A model generated the notes under the pieces. That model was not told the origin of the DNA and did no database searches. It saw only the letters and a list, made by a program, of their open reading frames with translations. Shown piece after piece: positions 56,834-64,000 of a stretch of 64,000 nucleotides of DNA. Each line of letters starts with the position of its first letter. The first letter of the stretch is position 1. A program made the position numbers and the translations under genes. Source of the stretch: Thelephora terrestris (taxonomy: Eukaryota; Basidiomycota; Agaricomycetes; Thelephorales; Thelephoraceae); NCBI GenBank assembly GCA_015956445.1, contig WIUZ02000006.1, forward strand, positions 2,413,001 through 2,477,000, given 5' to 3'.

Positions 56834-58117
56834 TGAGCAAGCACTTCTACAAGTATGTTTGTCACAAGGAGGAGCAGTTTGAAAAGTTGAAAACCACCCA
56901 TGAGATGTCCATTGGAGGGATGAAGTTGTTTGGCAACATCGTGAACGGATGCTTGGATGGGCTGGAGTGTCGGCTCAACCATCATCAGGCAAAAGTCTCA
57001 TGTCTGTTCCAGTTCCACGCAGATGGTTTGCACATTGTGCCCTACCAAAAGCACAGGCCAAGTCATCGTAAAGTACAGCAGTGTCTAGAGCCACAGAGTC
57101 CGAGTCATCAAAGGGATTTGTCATGTCAGCTGACTTTTATTCTTTGTTCTACCTGAAATTTGATTCTAAATCTATTTGGGGATCACTGTGATGTGAGCTC
57201 TCAAAGTTTGCCAGATTGCCTAACAACTTTGCCCTCATCGTGCCAATGACCTACGTCATACATTGAATGAGCTTAAAACCAAGTCAACCTTATAATTAAT
57301 CCATCCTCTCTTTCTTTTCCACTGCCACCTGATCTAGGTGAGTTACAGCCATGGACACCGACCTGCCTCCCCAGTGTTGAGAGTCATGATGGGAGACAAG
57401 AGCAAAGATCACATTGGTGCCATCAGTACCTATTATGTACTACAAGAAATTCCCACACTTGCTACATATACTGATCTGGCTGACACAGCTGCATGCAACA
57501 CCCACTTCCTCACCAACATATTGGCCCCATCGCCATGGTGTCCACAAGGAAGAACACAGCTCAGAAGTCCATAAAATGGGCTTCAAAACAGGTCACGCTC
57601 TTACCAGTGCTCGATCAAGCTCTTCAATCATGCTTGACCTTGCCCCAAACTCCAAGTGCTGTGCCTATTGTTCCTACCTCACCACCCTTGGGGGTTGCCA
57701 GCAAGGAGAAGGGGGGAAATATGGAGGTCGACAAGGGTGGTGAGAAACTGGCAGAGGTTGATTTTGTTGCTGAAAATGTGGGTTTTTTTCCCCTCCAGAT
57801 CAGGCTTATCTTATCTTCTTGCGGTTTCGGTAGTGCATGCTCTGTTTTGATGGCCACGACATCCTGGTCACTTGCCATCACTGTGGTGCCACAAACTGTG
57901 GGACGTGCATCCCCAGATTGCTCAATGTCAGCTAGTAGATGTTGGACACTCCTGAGTCCTGTTGTGTCACCTGCACTAAATGGGGAGCAACCTTTCAAGT
58001 GAGTTGCCGCCCAGGAATTCAAAAGGTCGAGGCTCTGATCGGTTTATAGGGGTTCTTGGATGAGAATGGAAAAGCAGTCTTCAAGGATGGAATACTTATC
58101 ACAGTGCACAATGTCAC
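56834..58117 (+). pseudogene. Unknown plus-strand gene, 3' part, with a Cys-rich zinc-finger-like motif
   Basis: Probably the continuation of the gene that begins at 52,273. After the MITE the frame reads FYKYVCHKEEQFEKLKTTHE, GMKLFGNIVNGCLDGLECRL and CLFQFHADGLHIVPYQKHR. A likely exon from ATG 57,535 encodes KNTAQKSIKWASKQVTLLPV and EVDFVAENV. After another acceptor comes CMLCFDGHDILVTCHHCGAT followed by NCGTCI, a Cys/His pattern like that of RING or PHD-type fingers, with a second CCVTCTKW cluster. The last readable block is GFLDENGKAVFKDGIL at 58,050-58,110, after which MITE and LTR-element sequence takes over. I infer a multi-copy mushroom gene family, but cannot name it. Confidence 0.4.
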
Positions 58118-58197
58118 CACCACCCACCAGGTACTTTCTGGGTACTTTTTGAAAGATACCCATCAATTTGCCTGCATTTTACCCAGTCAGGAACCCA
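58118..58197. repeat. Fragment of family-A CACTA MITE
   Basis: About 80 bp (ACCCACCAGGTACTTTCTGG onward, including GATACCCATCAATTTGCC) match the interior of MITE-2 near 42,530-42,600. There are no termini. It abuts the LTR of the Copia relic. Confidence 0.7.
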
Positions 58198-61100
58198 TGT
58201 TGCAGGAAATGATGGGAGAGAAAAGCCTAGTTGTATTGATGGGATCAAAACTACAATATACCATTACAAAAATTCTCACAATCACATGATCAGATCACAT
58301 GACTGGCTGTCACAGCTAACTCCAACAGATCCTAAGGGTGTCTCTGAAGAAGACATAGACAGAGGGGTCAGATTTGACCTGGGCGAAGCCCATCTTGGAG
58401 AGTGTATCTGCCAGAGTCTTGGACCACACCCTGCCAGCCTGCTTGAGTCCATAAAGGGCCTTCTTGAGAAGGAGAACATCACCAGGCTTTCCAAGGTCCT
58501 CAAAGCCTTCAGGAAGCTGCATGTAGATCTCTTCCTCTAGGACACCATCCAGATAGGCATTGGAGATGTCAAGGGAGTGGATCTCCATGTCCTCCAGGGC
58601 AGCAAGGGCAAGGATGGTCCTGACTGCAGAGTAGCACACAGTGGGTGCAAATGTCTCTGTGAAATCAAAGCCAGGACACTGAGAGTAACCTTTGGCCACA
58701 AGTCTAGCCTTGAAGCACTCAATTGACCCATCTGCATTCCTCTTTACCTTGGAGTGCCACTTGGACCCAACAACCTTTTTGTGAGGGGGAAGTGGGACAA
58801 CCCTCCAAGTTCCATTGTGCCTGTGGGCCTCAAGCTCATCAAGACATGCCTGCTTCCACTGACTGGACTCAGGGGAAGCTTCTGAGAGCCTTTGAAGGTT
58901 TTAGGCTCAGTGATAGAGGCAAGGTTAGCATATGAGGTGGAGTAGAAGGTGTCATCAGCAGCAGGGTCATAGGTGTCATCATTGGGATCAGATTCATCAT
59001 CCTTATCCTCAGTGTCTTCATCCTGGTCTTCCTCTCCATCTTCATCTGGAGAAACCTGAGGAGGATCTCGGTTATCATCATCATCATCAGAGGAAATGGC
59101 AGGAGTGGGTTCTCTGTGCTGCCAGAGGGCTGGAGATGATGGAGTGCTGGGAGAAGGCTCAGGTTTAGGAAGAGGAGAGGGACCAGGAGGTGGAGAGAGA
59201 GAGATTTCAGCTGGAGGGATAGTGAGCTGAGGAGGATGAGAGAGAGGGGAAGACCTTGATGGCTGAGGTAAAGAGGAGGAAGAGGACAGAGGCAAGTGGA
59301 GGTGAGAAGAGGAGGGAGAAGGCCCTGATTGGGTAACCTTCCTGGACTTGGGCTTGTTCCTGAACTGTTCTGGGTCTTTTACTTTGAACCAGTTTTGTCT
59401 CCAGTTTGCATCAGGGGGATTTCTAGCTGATCTTTCCTGAAGAGGTGGAGGGATAGGAGTTGGAGGTCTAGTTGGTGGAAGGAATTGCCTTGGAGGGGTG
59501 CCAGGAAGAGGAGAAGGACTAGGGAGATGCTCTTGGGGTGAAGAAGGAGCTTCAGGGGACATGGAAGAAAGCCAAAATGGAAAACCCCTAGGCCAGGTTC
59601 CTTTAGGAGAGGGAGAAGATGGTGGCAAGGGATGAGGAGGAGGAGTTGGAGAATGTGTGTGATCAGACCCATCACTATCTCCCCCATGATCATGCACATC
59701 CTCAAAGTCAGAATCTTCTGACCCATCATCTGAGCCATTGGGAGGAGGGATGCTGGAAGGGGAGGAGGAGGACTGCTGACTTGGAATGGTGGGGGTGGGT
59801 GGGTGTTCAAGAAGGGAGGTTGGAAGAGGGGTGATAACAGGAGTTGACCCCTTGATCCCAAGGAAATAGCCCTCATCAAACTGAGCACGCTCTGAAATAA
59901 CAGACTTTTCGGTGGTGGGATTGTAGAATTTCCACCCCTTATAGTCAGGAGGGTAGCCAATAAAGATGCACTTCTCCATATGGGATCCAAGGCCTCTCCA
60001 ATCCCTCTTGTCCTTCTGGATGTGGACATAGGCAACACATCCCCAGACTCTCAGCATAGAGACATCAGGCTTGGTCCCAAAGAAGGCTTCATGGGGTGTT
60101 TTACCAGGCACAACAGAGGTAGGGGTCCTGTTCCAGACATGGATGAAGGCAGCCAGAGCTTCACCCCAGAAGGTGAGAGGGAGACCAGCCTGGTAAAGCA
60201 TAGAGACAATTTCCTGCTCTATAGTCCTGTTAGCACGCTCAGCAACCCCATCCTGCTGAGGCCTAGCCCTGACAGAGTGCTGCCTCTGGATCCCATGCTC
60301 TGCACAAAACTCATCAAACTCCTTACCAATATACTCACCACCCTTGTACTCCCTGAGAGCCTTGATGACACATACAGTCTGGTTTTCAGTCCAGGCCTTG
60401 AACTTTAGAAAGCAGGAGAAAGTCTCTGACTTCTTCTTCATGAGATAGGCAGCTCTGAACCTGCCAGAGTCATCAATGAAGGTGACCCAGTACTTGTAGC
60501 CAGAGAAGGTGGCAACTTTGATGGGGCCATGAACATCAGAGTGGATGAGGTCCAGGAGTCCAGTGGAGTGATGGGAAGAGGGAGGGAAAGGATTAGCCAC
60601 CATCTTGCCAGCCAGACAGGGCTCACAGATGGGATCAGGCCTGGAGGTGGAGGTGATCTTGAGACCAGTGACCAAGTCATCCCTGATCATCTTCTTGAGG
60701 ACAGGATAGCTGGAGGTGACAAAGGCACCGATGCCAAAGGGAGAAATCCATAGGAAGGGTGGTGGCAGAGGAGAGTTTTGCTGTATCTGGGATGGGGATA
60801 GTGGTGCCTTGAAGGTAGGCAATAGTAGAGGAGTTGACTTTGGCCTCAAACTTAATCTTGTCATCAAAGCTGAAGGACAGAGTATCATTCTGTATGTTGA
60901 TCTGGCAGTTTCTGTGCATGGAGGGGAAGAGAACTGAGAGGAGGGACATGAAGGACATTGGTGAATTCCACTTCCTGAACAGGGTTGCCATTGATGGTGG
61001 GCTTGAACAGGATATTGCCTATCCCCTCTGAGTAGATGGAAGAGCCATCTGCCAACTTGACTTCCACCCTCCAGGGCTTGTAATTCCTCAGCCAATGAGG

Positions 61101-61232
61101 ATGAGGGGTTATGTGGGAGGAAGCTCCTGTATCTGCATTCCACAGATTGTAAGCAGGAGTGTTCAGATGGGAAGAGAGGAGAAGTTCATTTGCAGAGGAG
61201 GCAGAGGCAGAGGGGGCAGAGTGGGTAGGCAT
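58198..61232 (-). mobile_element. Ty1/Copia-type LTR retrotransposon relic (broken)
   Basis: A fossil on the minus strand. Visible parts, in element order: the aspartic protease region with the DTGASSH motif, the GAG-pre-integrase/integrase region with HSDVHGP and the later GVAERANRT motif, a Pro/Ser-rich spacer, the beginning of the Copia reverse transcriptase (SLDISNAYLDG) and one 130-bp LTR at 58,198-58,327. The order protease-integrase-reverse transcriptase identifies Ty1/Copia. The element is broken in more than one place and incomplete. The second LTR was not found within the window. The LTR differs from the nearby solo LTR by about 5%, suggesting family activity in the not very distant past. 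Confidence 0.88.
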
Positions 61233-62580
61233 TTGACAATCAAGCTACATCTTTGCAGGTTCAGACATGTGTGGGAAAGTGGGTCCAAAGGTGTCAGGAG
61301 GTATGGGTCCAAGAGGAGAGAAGTGGGTCCAATGGAAGAAAAGTGGGTCCAAGGAAAAGGAAGTTGAAGAGGAGTGGGTCCACTTGTGTTTGTGTGTCCT
61401 GCTGAATAGGCCTCAAAGGAGGGATGGATACAGCAAGATTTTAGATGGAAAGCAGGGAAATTGATGGCCAACAGAGTATGTCTGGCTGTATGGACCTCAG
61501 AGGGTGACAGATGCAGCAGAGACAAGCAGAGTATTTGATGGATTAAACAGTCTCTTGTTGGATGGGCCTAAAGAGAGAGGGATGACACAGCAAGATCCTG
61601 GGTGATGGTGGGCAAGGAGGAGGAGGGCAAAAGAGATGCTTGGTGCTGGATGGGCCTCAGAGGGTGATGGATGCAGCAGAAACAAGCAAGAGATTGGATG
61701 GATTGGAGGATGCCTTGTTGAATGGGCCTCAGAGGGGAATATCAACAAGATGTCCAAAAAAGGCAATGAAATGCTCAAAGATAAAATCCTGAAAATATGC
61801 AGCAATTTAGGGTGCACAACCTGGGCTCATAACCTGTTAAAGTCACTGCAGATGGGGGAAAAAAAGTATGTCATTCACTGAGTCAAGATACAGAGAGAAC
61901 ACTTATCTGCAGATGGGGGAAAGAAAGTATGAAGCAAAAGTCCCCACTGCAGGTATATAAGAAAAGCATAGCGTGGGAAAACTATATGGTAGTTGCCTAA
62001 AAAGGAAATTGTCCAAATATAGAAAGATGACATAATAAAATGTTATTTATGAGGGTACCCCTCATGGCAGAGCCGAGCTCGTAAATTCCAAAATTCACTT
62101 GTGCTAAATACAATTTTTTTGCTGTAAAGACTTGAAATTTTTTGGTTGCAAAAGGCGCAAAGTCCTGCCAACTTGAACACATGCTCACTTAGCCAACTTG
62201 CGGAAATTAGCTAAGCAAAGCAGATTACCATAAAAGGTACTACATTTGCTTACTTAATCCATGTTTTCTGGACCCCGCATATAGAGCCTCACAGGCTTAG
62301 CTAATCATCAATTCAAAGGGGCAATGAAAGGAGTTGCGTGAGCATGTCTCCCAAGCCTACATCGAAAATCCTCCTCGCGCTAGGTGGTTCAGATGGTAGG
62401 GGAGTTGAGAAGAAAGATTCCCTGAAAGCCAAGACGGGGAAAGCTCTGAGACAGTATTTACCCCTGTCTTATATCCCACTGCCCCATGGTAACTGACTCA
62501 TGTTGGGCTTTTCACAGGTTGCAGTGATCTAAAACCAAATCGGCAATACCTGGTTATCAGGATGCCCAACGTTCCAGGGT
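61233..62580. repeat. Low-complexity and degenerate tandem repeats beside the Copia relic
   Basis: At 61,276-61,385 a GTGGGTCCA-type 9-mer recurs at least five times. From about 61,400 to 61,745 four or five degenerate copies of a unit starting GGGCCTCAGAGGG...ATGCAGCAG are spaced about 75-120 bp apart. At 61,848-61,945 CTGCAGATGGGGGAAA occurs twice. The rest is AT-richer with no gene seen. These may belong to the untranslated region of the LTR relic or to a separate element. Confidence 0.5.
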
Positions 62581-62581
62581 C

Positions 62582-63226
62582 TTGAAAGCCTTAACAAAGA
62601 CTATAAGCAATGCGAGCGGTTCTGGACCATCAAACACCTTGCCCATGTATTTGTATAAGGACCATGAGGACCCTGCACCTGTGGTGTATACAAAGAATGA
62701 GGAAGAAACCAATGATTTGATTGGGTGTCTACATGGGTATGCTTCCATGGTCTTGTACTCATGAGTTGTGACGGAACCTGTTGATGTCTCACCCAGGCCA
62801 TTAGGATTTGACATGGAATGGAGATTTTACAGGTTGAATGGGAGGGCGGTGTCAAGACCGACCATGTTGGTCCAAATTGGCGATGATAGGATTATTCTGT
62901 TGGTCCAACTGAGTGCAATGACCCATGAGTTATGCTGTGATCGAAGCTTTATGATCCAGGGTTCATCTGAGTCAACCTGCAGGCTTCCCCTTGGAACTCA
63001 AAGTGTGTTTGTGCATACATTGTGCCATTCAACAGCTGAGTTCAAGTTTGACAATATCCGGCGATTCAATCACCCTCTGAAAACAGAACTCAGCTGTGTC
63101 AAACTTGGAGTGAATATCCGAGGTCAGCAAGCTCTGCGTGCAGCATCTCCCCTCTTTCTCTAAAAGCTGTCAACAGGTGATGGCAAGAAGTTGTACCACA
63201 ACTACAGGATCTTATCCCATGGTCTG
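62582..63226 (+). CDS. DEDD-type 3'-5' exonuclease domain protein (WRN-exo-like), partial
   Basis: Exons read on the plus strand: MYLYKDHEDPAPVVYTKNEE ending TNDLIGCLHG, an intron (62,736-62,797), then PLGFDMEWRFYRLNGRAV and VQIGDDRIILLVQLSAMT. After a gap come TELSCVKLGVNIR, an intron, and GDGKKLYHNYRILSHGLV. FDMEW is the Exo I motif with the metal-binding Asp and Glu, and GVNIRGD has the position of Exo II. This matches the RNase H-fold 3'-5' exonucleases related to the Werner exonuclease that are numerous in mushrooms. The start and the Exo III tyrosine motif were not located, and the part between 62,930 and 63,060 is not clearly coding. It may be a pseudogene. Confidence 0.6.
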
Positions 63227-64000
63227 GTCAAGCTTTTTTTTTCTTTTTTTTGGTGCCGGTTTATTGTGTGGACCTATGTTACACATTACGAACTGCAAAG
63301 TCTGGGTGAGGTGGTGTGGTTGTTGGGTGAGAAGGTTTGAATCTGTGGTGTGAGCTGGCCCTCATCACTTCCCCCTTTCGCCTGTTGGTCAAGCTTGCTG
63401 GCACTGCTCAAGGATTACCTCTGTTCTGACACAATGAACCTCTGGTTTTTAGACTTACTTGTTCCAGAGTTTCAGCTGCTTGCATATTTGAAACAATATG
63501 GTCTGGAAGGTGAGTATATTGCCTGCCATGGAAATTAATCCCCTGAGAGGGTGGAGCTGGAGTGCATTGGTTTTCAGGACTGCCCAGATCACGGGCTTCT
63601 CTTTCATTTTGCTGCAATTGTGATTGATGTCGTTGAGGTGTGTTAGGTTCCCTTATGATTTAATACAAATGATTGGTTTTCCCACAAATTTAGGGAAAGC
63701 AAAACCACTCACATAGAATACAGTTCCCCTTATCAACTTTCATGTGAGACTAGCAGAGATTGAGGCAGGATATAGGCTCTCCAGGCAGAGATGAGAGGGT
63801 GAGAGAATAGTTTCCAGTCACCTGCAGACACCAAGAGGCAGAGAGACCACAGATGTCCAGGAGATGGTGAGAGATAAGCACTGATTAAAATTTTCAGGGC
63901 TTGATACATGAAATTTTTCGCCAGACTTTGGTGTGGAAAAATATATGTTGGGTCCCTGATAGCCAGAATTTTCCCAGAATTTTCCAGAGTTTTTCTGGAT
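63227..64000. other. Right edge, no supported gene
   Basis: A T-rich tract (63,233-63,250) follows the exonuclease sequence. The frame at 63,350-63,538 might be a further exon but shows no motif. The remainder to the window edge is repetitive-looking AG-rich DNA without a recognised gene. Confidence 0.35.

Noticed and set aside
1-64000. CRISPR arrays, bacterial operons, rRNA genes, integrated mitochondrial DNA
   Set aside because: No regularly spaced direct repeats, ribosome-binding sites or rRNA-like sequence were seen; the intron-rich genes are fungal nuclear genes.

Overview
The window is nuclear DNA of a filamentous basidiomycete, very probably an Agaricomycete. Genes carry many short introns (about 45-70 nt, GT-AG, some with CTRAY-like branch points), they are tightly packed on both strands, and the proteins (BEM3-type RhoGAP, LEO1, ataxin-10, BFR2/AATF, SNX41/ATG20, SmB, an MBD4-type glycosylase, a NACHT-WD40 STAND protein, Plavaka-type CACTA transposases) are the usual content of mushroom genomes. 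All gene models below were read by eye by following frames and splice signals.

Left and middle (1-35 kb) is mostly single-copy housekeeping sequence. In order: the 3' part of an F-box-like gene (+), SmB (-), an anonymous 3.8 kb stretch, an MBD4-like T:G glycosylase (-), a PX-PH-RhoGAP (-), a VMA12-like V-ATPase assembly factor (-) head-to-head with ataxin-10 (+), LEO1 (-), a conserved fungal gene of unknown function (+), a secreted chitin-binding-like protein with a clear TATA box (+), another anonymous 3.8 kb stretch, two convergent AT-hook paralogues (24.5-27.3 kb + and 27.9-28.8 kb -), BFR2 (+), an F-box/LRR-like gene (-) and SNX41/ATG20 (+).

The right part (about 35.8 kb to the end) is accessory. 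A NACHT-WD40 NLR-type gene (35.8-39.56 kb) has decayed and is cut off where a Plavaka/CACTA element appears to begin. The Plavaka transposase lies on the minus strand from about 52.3 kb down to 39.97 kb. It has been opened by at least four insertions: a 723 bp palindromic CACTA MITE in its last exon; a 4.3 kb Tc1/mariner-like element in an intron; an unclassified 4.0 kb element with a coiled-coil gene; and a 939 bp CACTA MITE in a middle exon. The Tc1-like element carries a second, unknown gene besides its transposase and has itself received a 725 bp MITE. Deleting each of the three MITEs with one copy of its 3-bp target duplication rejoins the interrupted reading frame, so the order of insertion can be read directly.

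From 52.3 to 58.1 kb a plus-strand gene of unknown function, ending in a zinc-finger-like motif, is broken up by more CACTA MITEs. One of these is a chimera of two families and another contains a solo LTR. A broken Ty1/Copia relic (58.2-61.2 kb, minus strand) has the same 130 bp LTR. Low-complexity repeats and a partial DEDD 3'-5' exonuclease gene complete the window.
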